This document shows, in pieces, positions 26,163-34,650 of a stretch of DNA of 64,000 nt. Below the pieces are notes generated by a model that searched no databases, was not told where the DNA came from, and worked only from the letters and a program-made list of their open reading frames with translations. The stretch lies in assembly GCF_024228315.1 (NCBI RefSeq), contig NZ_CP100455.1, positions 553,329 through 617,328 of the forward strand, read 5' to 3'. The DNA is from Halomarina pelagica. GTDB taxonomy: Archaea > Halobacteriota > Halobacteria > Halobacteriales > Haloarculaceae. The position numbers were made by a program, and so were the translations under genes. Numbering within the stretch: the first letter of the stretch is position 1; each line of letters begins with the position of its first letter.

Positions 26163-27329
26163 ATGGTTGAGGTACGACTCGATACGCTACGGAAGACGTT
26201 CAACGACGGACAGGTCGTCGCGGTAGACGACGTCGATCTCCACATCGACGAGGGCGAACTCATCGTCCTGGTCGGCCCCAGCGGGTGCGGCAAGAGCACG
26301 ACGCTCCGCTGTCTCGCGGGGCTCGAGACGCCGGACTCCGGACAGATCCTGTTCGGCGACTTCGACGTAACCGACCTGCCCCCGAAGGACCGGGAGATCT
26401 CGATGGTCTTCCAGAACTACGCGCTCTACCCGTCGATGACCGTGTACGAGAACATGGCGTTCGGGCTGAAGATGCGCAACGAGGGGAAGGAGACGGTCGA
26501 CGAGCAGGTCCGCTGGGCCGCCGACATCATGGAGATCGGCGACCTGCTCGAGCGCTACCCGAACCAGCTCTCGGGCGGCCAGCAACAGCGCGTCGCGCTC
26601 GGCCGCGCGATCGTTCGCGATCCGGCCGTCTTCCTGATGGACGAGCCGCTCTCCAACCTCGACGCGAAACTCCGCGCGGTGATGCGCACGGAGATCCAGG
26701 AACTCCAGCAGCGCCTGGGCGTGGCGACGGTGTTCGTCACCCACGACCAGGAGGAGGCGATGAGCATGGGCGACCGCATCGCGGTGATGAACGCGGGCCG
26801 CATCGAGCAGATCGACCCGCCCGAGGAGATCTACCACAACCCGAACAGCCTCTTCGTGGCCGACTTCGTCGGCAGCCCGGCGATCAACTTCTTCGAGATG
26901 ACGCTCGAGGGGAGCCGGGTCGCCGGCGAGGGGTTCGAGTACGAGCTACCCGCGGAGATCGCGGACGAACTCCGGGCCGGACTCCCGGGCGACGAGGTGA
27001 TCCTCGGCGTCCGACCCGAGGACCTGACCATCGTCGAACCGGGCGCGGGGCTGGTCGACCTCCGGATCGAGGTCATCGAACCGATGGGCGACACCAAGAT
27101 CGTCTACGTCGACATCGACGACAAGCGGTTCAACGTGGTCGTCGAGTCGACCCGGGAGATCGAGGAGGGCGACACGATCGGCCTCGACGTCGCGTGGCCG
27201 AACGTCCACTTCTTCAGCCCCGAGGGTCCGAAGGTCCTCACCTGGCGGCAGGTCGCGTCCGGTGGCGACGCGGGACGCGGCGACGCCGTGGCCGACGGCT
27301 CGGGCCGACCGCGCGAGGAGGAGTCGTAA
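26163..27329 (+). CDS. CUT1-type sugar ABC transporter ATPase (MalK/UgpC-like)
   Basis: This 388-residue ATPase drives a carbohydrate importer. It has Walker [10 protein letters not shown] (38-46), Q-loop [22 protein letters not shown], signature LSGGQ (136-140), [14 protein letters not shown] and the H-loop [18 protein letters not shown]-terminal regulatory domain of MalK type follows (about 240-370), with [10 protein letters not shown]. The last 20 residues are a disordered acidic tail. Two permease genes follow within two bases of each other and a lipoprotein gene lies at 30103. Confidence 0.95.
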   Translation: MVEVRLDTLRKTFNDGQVVAVDDVDLHIDEGELIVLVGPSGCGKSTTLRCLAGLETPDSGQILFGDFDVTDLPPKDREISMVFQNYALYPSMTVYENMAFGLKMRNEGKETVDEQVRWAADIMEIGDLLERYPNQLSGGQQQRVALGRAIVRDPAVFLMDEPLSNLDAKLRAVMRTEIQELQQRLGVATVFVTHDQEEAMSMGDRIAVMNAGRIEQIDPPEEIYHNPNSLFVADFVGSPAINFFEMTLEGSRVAGEGFEYELPAEIADELRAGLPGDEVILGVRPEDLTIVEPGAGLVDLRIEVIEPMGDTKIVYVDIDDKRFNVVVESTREIEEGDTIGLDVAWPNVHFFSPEGPKVLTWRQVASGGDAGRGDAVADGSGRPREEES

Positions 27330-27330
27330 G

Positions 27331-28275
27331 ATGGCGTCCGTCTCAGAGCGCTTCGAACGGCGGGAACGGACCCTCTCAGATCGCATCCTGGAGGAGTACG
27401 GCTCGGCCCAGGGGATCCTCTTTCTCCTGCCGACGCTGCTCCTGCTCACCGTCATCGTCTTCTACCCGATGGTGTTCAACGGGGTCCTGCTCTCGTTCAA
27501 GCAGTTCACGCTCAACCCGAACGACGTCGATCCCTGGGTCGGCCTCGCGAACTACGAGTACTGGCTCTTCGGCGGCGGGCAGGAGCTGTTCCTCTTCAGC
27601 ATCAAGATGACGCTCCTGTACGAACTGGTCGTCGTCCCCTTCGACCTGATCGTCGCGCTCGGCGCGGCGCTCGTGATGAACGAGAGCCTGCCGGGACGGC
27701 CGCTGTGGCGCGGCCTCATGCTCGCGGGGTACGCGGCACCGGCCGTCGCCGCCGGTCTGACCTTCGCGATCATGGAACAGGCGGCGACCTACGGCATCAT
27801 CTACAACATCCTGAACATGTTCTTCGACATCCCCGCGTCCGGCGGGATCACGTCCAACACGCCGTGGGCGTTCTGGGGCGTGGTCATCGCCAAGGTGTGG
27901 CGCGACTTCGGGTTCATGTACGTGGTGTTCCTCGCTGGGGTGCAGTCCATCCCCAAGGAACTCTACGAGATCTCGAAGGTGGACGGGGCCGGCCCGATCC
28001 AGCGCTTCCGGTACATCACGCTGCCGCACCTGCGCACGGTCATCGTCACCGTCGTGATGATCCGCACCATCTTCACGATCGGCAAGGTCGAGATCCCGTG
28101 GGCGGTCACGAAGGGCGGGCCGGTCAACTACACCACGTTCCTCGGCGTCGCCATCTTCAAGAAGGCGTTCATCAACTGGACGATGGGACAGGCCGCCGCG
28201 CTCGGCATCATGTTCGCGATCGCGATCGTCCCGCTGATCCTGCTGTGGGTCAGAAGCGAGACGGAGGACTACTGA
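27331..28275 (+). CDS. CUT1-type ABC transporter permease (MalF/UgpA-like)
   Basis: This 314-residue permease has six predicted helices. The first is FLLPTLLLLTVIVFYPMVFNG, and the EAA-type coupling loop is at ELYEISKVDGAGPIQRFRYITLPHLR, which contacts the ATPase. The start is placed at ATG 27331, one base after the ATPase stop, because upstream sequence belongs to the ATPase tail. The partner permease follows one base after its stop. Confidence 0.95.
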   Translation: MASVSERFERRERTLSDRILEEYGSAQGILFLLPTLLLLTVIVFYPMVFNGVLLSFKQFTLNPNDVDPWVGLANYEYWLFGGGQELFLFSIKMTLLYELVVVPFDLIVALGAALVMNESLPGRPLWRGLMLAGYAAPAVAAGLTFAIMEQAATYGIIYNILNMFFDIPASGGITSNTPWAFWGVVIAKVWRDFGFMYVVFLAGVQSIPKELYEISKVDGAGPIQRFRYITLPHLRTVIVTVVMIRTIFTIGKVEIPWAVTKGGPVNYTTFLGVAIFKKAFINWTMGQAAALGIMFAIAIVPLILLWVRSETEDY

Positions 28276-28276
28276 G

Positions 28277-29185
28277 ATGAGCACCGACACCGATCGGCAG
28301 TGGCGGTTCGAGACGGCCCAGCAGGGGCTGAACTGGGAGCAGCACTACAAGCCCGTCCTCAAGTACGTCGCGCTGGCGGTCCTGATGGCGTGGATGCTCC
28401 TGCCGCTCTACTACACCTTCGTCAACTCGCTGAAGACGCCCGAGATGATCTTCACCACGCCGCTCGGCATCCCGTGGGTCACCTTCCAGCCCGTGCCGTG
28501 GAGCGGGCGGAACGCGTGGCGGACGATGTGGGGCGCGTTCCCGTTCGTCCAGTACACGCTGGCGACGTTCGTCGTCAGCGTCGGGACGGCGGGGCTGGCG
28601 ACGGTGTCCGCGGTCTTCGCCGCCTACGCCTTCGCGCGCCTCGACTTCCCGTTCAAGAACGGGCTGTTCGTGCTCAGCGTCGCCGGGTTCGCGTTCCCCG
28701 TCGTGCTGCTGGCGATCCCGATCTTCGTCCTCCTCCAGCAGTTGCAACTGCTCAACACCTACACGGGGATGATCCTCGCGTTCACCGCGTTCACCCTGCC
28801 CTACAACATCTGGCTGTTGCGGGGCTTCTTCGAGGACCTCCCGCGGAACTTAGAGGAGGCGGCGCGCGTCGACGGCTGCACCCAGATCGGCGCGTTCTTC
28901 CGCGTCATCCTCCCGCTCTCGCGCCCGGCGATCGCGAGCGTCTTCCTGCTCGCGTTCCTGCTCGCGTGGCACAACTTCCTGATGGCGTTCATCATCGGAC
29001 AGGACCCACTCCACACCACGCTCCCCGTCGCCATCCTCGAACTCCAGGGGACCTTCTTCGTCCGGAACTTCCACTACCTCATGGCGGCCACGTTCCTCAC
29101 CATGCTCGTGCCCATCACGATGTACATGTACCTGCAGAAGTACCTGGTCGAGGGGCTCTCCTCGGGCGGCGGCGTCAAGGGGTGA
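28277..29185 (+). CDS. CUT1-type ABC transporter permease (MalG/UgpE-like)
   Basis: This 302-residue inner permease has the EAA loop NLEEAARVDGCTQIGAFFRVILPLSRPAIASV and six helices. It is the last gene of the ATPase-permease operon. Its stop is followed within 65 bases by a polypyrimidine tandem repeat, and the probable binding protein gene lies 0.9 kb downstream. Confidence 0.95.
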   Translation: MSTDTDRQWRFETAQQGLNWEQHYKPVLKYVALAVLMAWMLLPLYYTFVNSLKTPEMIFTTPLGIPWVTFQPVPWSGRNAWRTMWGAFPFVQYTLATFVVSVGTAGLATVSAVFAAYAFARLDFPFKNGLFVLSVAGFAFPVVLLAIPIFVLLQQLQLLNTYTGMILAFTAFTLPYNIWLLRGFFEDLPRNLEEAARVDGCTQIGAFFRVILPLSRPAIASVFLLAFLLAWHNFLMAFIIGQDPLHTTLPVAILELQGTFFVRNFHYLMAATFLTMLVPITMYMYLQKYLVEGLSSGGGVKG

Positions 29186-29248
29186 CGCTCCCCCTCTCCC
29201 TCTACTCTCCTCTCTCCACGTTCTCTTCCCCCTCCCACTCTCCCCACG

Positions 29249-29430
29249 CTCTTCTCTCCTTCACACTCTCGACGTTCCCCTCTCCTTCACTCTCTCCACG
29301 TTCCCCTCTCCTTCACTCTCTCCACGTTCCCCTCTCCTTCACACTCTCCACGTTCCCCTCTCCTTCACACTCTCCACGTTCCCCTCTCCTTCACACTCTC
29401 CACGTTCCCCTCTCCTTCACACTCTCCACG
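29249..29430. repeat. Seven tandem copies of a 26-bp polypyrimidine repeat
   Basis: Seven head-to-tail 26-bp units run from 29249. Each begins TTCCCCTCTCC (the first unit is diverged) and ends CTCCACG. Copies 4-7 (29327-29430) are identical and copies 2-3 differ by one exchange. A related 28-bp unit precedes them at 29221. The top strand is almost free of purines except for one TCA/ACA and one ACG step per unit. The array lies directly after the permease stop in non-coding DNA and could act as a terminator, a triplex-forming element or an RNA repeat; no function is shown. Confidence 0.95.
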
Positions 29431-29665
29431 TTCTCCTCTCTCCCGTGTTCACCGTCGCATCTCCGCTCCGTCGGCGGCGCGGCGGCGCGTTCTCCCCGTC
29501 GAGGCGCACCGCTCGCGCCTTCCGACACCGTTTCCACGGAGAACGAGCGGTTCGATACGTGACGGACGGTCGGAGCGACTCCGAGCGATTCGACGGGACG
29601 CCTCGTGCCCACCGTCGAAGGACCCACACGTCCGCCGGCAGGTCGCTATCGGGCGTGCGCCGCGA

Positions 29666-29989
29666 TCAGCGCCTGTCGCTTCCCACGTCGACCGTCCACT
29701 CCTGGGTCTGGTCGATCTCCTCGGTGCGACGCGCCTCGATGATCCGCCCGGTCTTGCTCAGCAGGAAGCCGACGACCAGGACGACGATAGAGAGGATGAA
29801 GAGGCCGCTGTTGGTCGGCGATCCCGTCGTGACGACGAACGGCGGGACGACGACCAATCCCGGGAGTCGCCAGTCGACGAAGAGCCCCGCCAGGAAGGCG
29901 ACGCCCGCGATCCCGTACAACACGTACGCCGCGAGCACTACGAGGTCCGTCGTCGACCTCCCACCATGTGATACGGTCTGACCTGACAT
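29666..29989 (-). CDS. Small membrane protein of unknown function
   Basis: This 107-residue protein has two hydrophobic segments (about 14-37 and 58-79) separated by DWRLPGLVVVPPFVVTTGSPTN, and a charged C-terminus SKTGRIIEARRTEEIDQTQEW. The ATG at 29989 is supported by a minus-strand TATA sequence GTTTATC centred 27 bases upstream. It is divergent from the binding-protein gene and probably accessory to this transporter locus. No family is recognised. Confidence 0.7.
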   Translation of the reverse strand: MSGQTVSHGGRSTTDLVVLAAYVLYGIAGVAFLAGLFVDWRLPGLVVVPPFVVTTGSPTNSGLFILSIVVLVVGFLLSKTGRIIEARRTEEIDQTQEWTVDVGSDRR

Positions 29990-30060
29990 ACTCCGCCGTA
30001 CAGGCGATCCGGTGATAAACGTTGTGCCGCCCCCTCGCCGAGGAACGGCCGTGGAGTAAC

Positions 30061-30083
30061 ACTTATTACACCGGATAGTAATA
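30061..30083 (+). promoter_or_regulatory. Promoter region of the sugar-binding lipoprotein gene
   Basis: Two AT-rich elements, ACTTATTA (30061-30068) and TAGTAATA (30076-30083), precede the ATG at 30103. The second has the spacing for a leaderless start, the first for a short leader. Confidence 0.45.
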
Positions 30084-30102
30084 CCCACACGGCTGTTAGA
30101 CT

Positions 30103-31554
30103 ATGACAGGCAATGACGGCGGATCGATCGGTAGGCGTCACTTTCTGAAGACGGCCGGTGCCGGTGCCGCGCTGGTGACGACAGGGCTGGCCGGTTGCAT
30201 GGGCGGCGGCGGCGGAAACGGGAACGGAGGCGGTGGCGCACAGACCGGGGGAACGGGCAAGCCGACGCTCGACGTCTGGCTCTCGTACTACACCGAGGGG
30301 GAGACGAAGCGCCAGTACACCGACCAGGTGGTGAAGAAGTTCCAGAAGGAGACCGGCATCACGATCAACATAAAGGGAGTGCCGTACACGGACGTCGTGA
30401 AGAAGCTCCGGGCGGCCCGGGCGAGCGGCGACGTCCCCCACCTCGTCGAGGTGATGACGCGACCGGGCGTGCTCGCCGGCGGGGCCGGCCTCGTGGTCAA
30501 CGACCTCTGGGAGAGTTCGTCGCTGGCCGACAAGACGGCCGACACGATCATGAACGGCCACAGGGTCTGGGGCTCTCAATCGACGGGGAAGGAGGGCAAC
30601 CTCGTGACCTTCCCGCTCGGGTTCCGTCCCTTCTTCACCGCCTGGCGCACCGACTGGCTGAAGGCGGCGGGCATCGACGAGACGGAGGTCAACCACGAGG
30701 CCGGGAGCCTCCACTGGTACGACGACGTGCAGCCGATCTACGAGAAGCTCAAGAACAGCTCCATGGGCAAGAAAGGCGACCACTACCCCGACACGACCGG
30801 GATGAAATCGAGCGACGAGGAGTACATGTCGCTCTACATCCCGCAGTTCGGCGGGTCGCTGTCGGGCGTCGTCAACGTCACGGGCGACGAGGCGACGATC
30901 GACACGAAGGAGGCGCGCGAGGCGATCAAGTTCCAGTTCGACTTCATCGACAAGGGGCTGTTCCACCCCAACTCGATCAACCACGGCGACGAGGAGTCCA
31001 CCACGCTCCACTGGTCCGGGAAGACGGCGGTGAACCACCTCCAGGACTCGACTGACCTCTGGGGCGACTACCTCGAGGAGCAGGGCGACGCGATGCGGAA
31101 CGGTCAGTACACGTGGGGACTGCCGATGAACGGCGGCACCAAGGCCGCGCTAGCGTGGCTCCCCTCCGTCGGGTTCATGAAGGAGGGCTTCACCAACCAG
31201 AAGGAGAAGGACGCGGCCGTAACGTTCCTCGAGTGGTGGATCGGCGACTCCAAGCGCGCCGTGAAGAACGCCGAGAAACTCGGGTTCGTCCCGGTGACGC
31301 CCGACGCCATCCAGAAGGAGGACTTCTTCGCGAAGACGAAGATGCACGAGGAGTTCTGGCGCGGGGCCTGCATGAAGACGCTCAAGGAGATCAAGCCGGC
31401 CGTCATCCCCGCCGTCAGGGGGGCGAACGCGATCACCTACGACATCCCGCGCTCGATGCACCAGCGCATCCACGCCGGGACCCCCGTCGAGGAGGCGACC
31501 GCGCAGGCGGCGAAGGAGATCAACGACCTCCTGAAGCAGAACCAGACCGCGTAA
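30103..31554 (+). CDS. Extracellular sugar-binding lipoprotein of an ABC transporter
   Basis: This 483-residue family 1 solute-binding protein is exported by Tat and anchored by lipid. RRHFLK (11-16) is followed by a hydrophobic stretch and the lipobox LAGC with Cys32, then a Gly/Asn-rich linker (33-52). The mature part starts KPTLDVWLSYYTEGETKRQYTDQVVKKFQKETGI, as in carbohydrate-binding proteins. It presumably feeds the permeases at 27331-29185, from which it is separated by the polypyrimidine repeat and an opposing small gene. The ligand is unknown. Confidence 0.93.
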   Translation: MTGNDGGSIGRRHFLKTAGAGAALVTTGLAGCMGGGGGNGNGGGGAQTGGTGKPTLDVWLSYYTEGETKRQYTDQVVKKFQKETGITINIKGVPYTDVVKKLRAARASGDVPHLVEVMTRPGVLAGGAGLVVNDLWESSSLADKTADTIMNGHRVWGSQSTGKEGNLVTFPLGFRPFFTAWRTDWLKAAGIDETEVNHEAGSLHWYDDVQPIYEKLKNSSMGKKGDHYPDTTGMKSSDEEYMSLYIPQFGGSLSGVVNVTGDEATIDTKEAREAIKFQFDFIDKGLFHPNSINHGDEESTTLHWSGKTAVNHLQDSTDLWGDYLEEQGDAMRNGQYTWGLPMNGGTKAALAWLPSVGFMKEGFTNQKEKDAAVTFLEWWIGDSKRAVKNAEKLGFVPVTPDAIQKEDFFAKTKMHEEFWRGACMKTLKEIKPAVIPAVRGANAITYDIPRSMHQRIHAGTPVEEATAQAAKEINDLLKQNQTA

Positions 31555-31598
31555 CGACGCCCGCCCCTCGACGCCCTCGCGACGGACGACGCTACGCG

Positions 31599-32024
31599 CT
31601 ACCCGTTCTTCCGACGCTCCCCGTACCGCTCGGCGAGCAGGTCGTCGTAGCTCCGGACCTGCCTGACCGGATAGCGCCCCTCCGGGGGACTGCCGATCGC
31701 GACCAGCTTGCACGGCGCGTCGAACGGGTTGTGAAACAGGTGCGGGACGCCCGCCTCGAACCGGACCGCGTCGTCGGTCGCCGCGTCGAACGAGCCGTCC
31801 TCGACCTCGACGCGCACCGTCCCGTCGACGACGTAGTACACCTCCTCCTGATCGTCGTGGTAGTGGTAGGCGTTCTGCGAGAGGCGCTCGCCGGGGGCGA
31901 GCACGGCGACGTTGAGGTTGTAGTCCTCGACGCCGAGCGCCGGCGAGACCTCCCAGCGTCGTCCCGGCTTCTCCGGGTTCGTCTCGAGATCGGTCAGCGA
32001 CACGCGGTGGTAACCGTCTCCCAT
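31599..32024 (-). CDS. Cupin-domain protein
   Basis: This 141-residue cupin has the first motif YHYHDDQEEVYYVVDG and the second motif DDAVRFEAGVPHLFHNP, giving three likely metal histidines and a glutamate. The start at MGDGYHRV is supported by a minus-strand CTATAT element 22-29 bases upstream; a GTG seven codons earlier is possible. It lies between the sugar-binding protein and a PrpD-like gene in the same direction as the latter. The role is unknown. Confidence 0.82.
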   Translation of the reverse strand: MGDGYHRVSLTDLETNPEKPGRRWEVSPALGVEDYNLNVAVLAPGERLSQNAYHYHDDQEEVYYVVDGTVRVEVEDGSFDAATDDAVRFEAGVPHLFHNPFDAPCKLVAIGSPPEGRYPVRQVRSYDDLLAERYGERRKNG

Positions 32025-32054
32025 GGGATCACCGTCGGATCCCACCGATATAGC

Positions 32055-33419
32055 TCATGCTGTCCGGTCCACCCGAAGAACGTCGAGCAGGTCCGAGAGG
32101 GCTCCGTCGGACTCGAGGTCGACCACCGCCGCGGCCAGCGCGTCGGCGTCGTCCGCCCCGAGCACGGTCCCGGCGCACTCGTCGAACTTCGCCCGCAGTC
32201 GCGCCTCGCTCACGGGGTTCGTCGGGCCGCCGGGGGCGTGGCGCTCCTCCGCGACGTGCTCCTCGCCGTCGGTCGTCTCGACGGTCACGCGCGCGCCGTA
32301 GCCGGCGAACTCGGCCCCGAAGAGGTTCGGCTCGAACGCCCGCTCGACCCTGGCGATGGCGTCGCGCGTCTCGGCCTCGGCGACGTACTCGTCGGTGAAC
32401 TCGCGGACGCCGGCGTCGCGCTCGCGGAGGACGGCGGCGAGGCAGAACTCGATCGAGAACTTCGCCTGGAGCGCGTTCTGCGGATCCGCGTGGATCAACA
32501 TCTCGCTCGCCGCGTCGTCGAGCGCGACGGTGATCGACGCCACGTCCGCCGGCGCGAGGTCCTCCCGCTCGACGATCCCCCGGAGGGCGTCCATCGCGGC
32601 GTGGGTGATGACGCCCGAGGGGTAGGGCTTGAACCCGACGTCGGTGAGCGACCACGTCTCGCCGAGGCCGTCGGTGATCTCGCCGGGGTCGTAGCCCCCG
32701 CCGGGCGTCATGACCGCGCCGTAGCCGATCTCCCCCGACAGCACGCTCGGGTCCGCGGTGAACCCCTCCCGCGCGAGGAGCGCGGCGCGGACCCCGATCT
32801 GCGCGGCGTGGCCGGCGTGCAGCGGCTTGGTCATGGAGCCGAAGTTCCTCTTCAGCGACGACGACCCGGAGGCGACGACGCCGAACGCGTGGCGCGTCTC
32901 CTCGACGGAGAGACCGAGCACCGAGGCGGCGGCCGCCGCCGCGCCGAAGCTCCCGACGGTGCCGGTGCTGTGCCACCCGTTGTCGTAGTGACTCGGGTAG
33001 GTCGCGTGGCCGACGCGGAAGGCGGTCTCGACGCCGACTGCGTAGCCGGCCAGGAGGGCGCGCCCGTCGGCGTCGGCGCGCTCCGCCGCCGCGAGCGCCG
33101 CGGCGAAGACGGGCGAGGTCGGGTGGATGACGATCGACTCGAAGGTGTCGTCGTAGTCGATGGCGTGGCCGAAGGTGCCGTTCGCCAGCGCCGCGCCCGG
33201 CGCGCTGGCCGACCCGCGGGCGAACACGGTCGCGTCGGTCCCCGGCGACGACGCCTCGACGTACGCCGCGATCCGGTCGCCGACCTCGTGGCGCGAGCCG
33301 TAGACGGCGACGCCGAGGTAGTCGCGGACGGCGCGTTTTGCGTGGTCGATCTCCGGTTCGGGCACGTCCGACAGCTCAGTCGAGACGGCGAACGACGCGA
33401 GCGCGGTTGTCTCGTCCAT
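32055..33419 (-). CDS. MmgE/PrpD family protein (copy 2)
   Basis: This 454-residue paralogue of the gene at 23785 has NGTFGHAIDYDDTFESIVIHPTSPVFAAALA, NGWHSTGTVGSFGAAAAAASV, MTKPLHAGHAAQIGVRAALLA and VGFKPYPSGVITHAAMDALRG. The ALKPYPCCRYMH motif of copy 1 is replaced by GFKPYPSGVITH, so the two copies probably act on different substrates. TTATATT on the minus strand at 33441-33448, 26 bases upstream, supports the start. It is divergent from phosphonoacetate hydrolase. Confidence 0.9.
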   Translation of the reverse strand: MDETTALASFAVSTELSDVPEPEIDHAKRAVRDYLGVAVYGSRHEVGDRIAAYVEASSPGTDATVFARGSASAPGAALANGTFGHAIDYDDTFESIVIHPTSPVFAAALAAAERADADGRALLAGYAVGVETAFRVGHATYPSHYDNGWHSTGTVGSFGAAAAAASVLGLSVEETRHAFGVVASGSSSLKRNFGSMTKPLHAGHAAQIGVRAALLAREGFTADPSVLSGEIGYGAVMTPGGGYDPGEITDGLGETWSLTDVGFKPYPSGVITHAAMDALRGIVEREDLAPADVASITVALDDAASEMLIHADPQNALQAKFSIEFCLAAVLRERDAGVREFTDEYVAEAETRDAIARVERAFEPNLFGAEFAGYGARVTVETTDGEEHVAEERHAPGGPTNPVSEARLRAKFDECAGTVLGADDADALAAAVVDLESDGALSDLLDVLRVDRTA

Positions 33420-33494
33420 ACCCGGTCGTTTCGCCCCGGGAATATAACGGTGCGTGTCACCACGGCACGCGGGTCGCGATCGCAACCCCCGGGA

Positions 33495-33503
33495 AATATT
33501 TAT
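33495..33503 (+). promoter_or_regulatory. TATA-box promoter of phnA
   Basis: AATATTTAT is centred 27 bases before the ATG at 33526, giving a leaderless transcript. A second, opposite TATA (33441-33448) serves the PrpD-like gene, so this is a compact divergent promoter. Confidence 0.6.
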
Positions 33504-33525
33504 CGGTGCCGCGGAATAGCGTGCC

Positions 33526-34602
33526 ATGGACTCCCGCGATCGGACGCGCGTCGTGGTCTGCCTGGACGGGATGGACCCGGCGTACCTCGCGGCGACGGAC
33601 ACGCCCGGCTGGGACGCCGTCGCGGCCGAGGGCGCGGCGGGCGAGTGCGACTGTGTCGTCCCGAGCCTCACGAACGTCAACAACGTGAGCATCGTCACGG
33701 GGTCGTTCCCCGCGGACCACGGCGTCACCGGTAACACCTACTACGACCCCGACCGGGGGGATCTCGTCTACATGGAGGACCCGGCGTACGTCCGCTGCGA
33801 GACGAGGTTGCAGGCGTTCGCGGCGGCGGGCGAGACCGTCGCGGCGCTGGTCGCGAAGGACAAACTGCGGCGCATGGTCGGGCGGGGCTGCGCCGTCGCG
33901 GCCAGCGCGGAGGACCCGCCCGCGGCGCTGGTCGAGGCGGTCGGGCCGCCCCCCGACATCTACTCCGGCGAGGCGAGCGGGTGGCTCCTCGACGCCGCGC
34001 TCCACGTCCTCGACGACCTGTGCCCGGACGTGCTCTACGTCTCGACAACCGACGTGGTGCCGCACAAGCACGCGCCGACGGAGGACCGGGCGAGGGCGTG
34101 GGTCGAACGCCTCGACGAGGGGCTGGCCGCGCTCCACGACCGCGGCGTCGACCTCGTGGCGACGGCGGACCACGGCATGAACCGCAAGTCGGTCCGGGTC
34201 GACCTCGACGCGGTCGCGGAGCGGGCGGGCGTCGACGCCACCGTCGTCCGGCTCATCCGCGACCGGCACACCTACCACCACCGGAACCTCGGCGGCGCGG
34301 CGTACGTCTACAGCCACGACGGTAGCGGGGGGGACTGGCTGACCGACGTACCGGGCGTCGAGGCGGTCCTCCCGCGGGACGACGCGGCCCAGCGCTTTCG
34401 GCTCGCGCCGGACCGGATCGGAGACTACCTCGTCCTCGGCGATCCGGACACCGTGTTCGGCCCCGTCGAGGGGGGCGTCCGCGCACCCGTCGACCTCCGG
34501 ACGCACGGTTCGCACCACGAGCGGACCGTCCCGTACGTCACCACGCGCGACGTCGAACTGCGGTACAACGTCGAGGCGTTCGCCGCCCTCGACAATCCGT
34601 GA
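33526..34602 (+). CDS. phnA: Phosphonoacetate hydrolase-like alkaline phosphatase superfamily enzyme
   Basis: Phosphonoacetate hydrolase cleaves the C-P bond of phosphonoacetate to acetate and phosphate with two zinc ions. This 358-residue protein has Asp14 in VCLDGMD, the nucleophile Thr49 in PSLTNVNNVSIVTG, Lys111 and Lys113 in AKDKLRRMVG, Asp176 and His180 in TTDVVPHKHAP, Asp215 and His216 in TADHGMN, and a C-terminal His in RTHGSHHE. These match the zinc ligands and substrate lysines of known PhnA. It lies apart from the C-P lyase genes 10 kb away and is single-gene. Another alkaline-phosphatase-family phosphonate or phosphate ester hydrolase is the alternative. Confidence 0.85.
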   Translation: MDSRDRTRVVVCLDGMDPAYLAATDTPGWDAVAAEGAAGECDCVVPSLTNVNNVSIVTGSFPADHGVTGNTYYDPDRGDLVYMEDPAYVRCETRLQAFAAAGETVAALVAKDKLRRMVGRGCAVAASAEDPPAALVEAVGPPPDIYSGEASGWLLDAALHVLDDLCPDVLYVSTTDVVPHKHAPTEDRARAWVERLDEGLAALHDRGVDLVATADHGMNRKSVRVDLDAVAERAGVDATVVRLIRDRHTYHHRNLGGAAYVYSHDGSGGDWLTDVPGVEAVLPRDDAAQRFRLAPDRIGDYLVLGDPDTVFGPVEGGVRAPVDLRTHGSHHERTVPYVTTRDVELRYNVEAFAALDNP

Positions 34603-34650
34603 TCGCCTCGATCCGTGGAACTATGTGCGAACGAGTCCCATAGACGGACG

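Noticed and set aside
29221..29430. The 26-bp repeat array as a CRISPR array.
   Set aside because: Units are contiguous without unique spacers, are polypyrimidine and lack a palindromic core; no cas genes are present.
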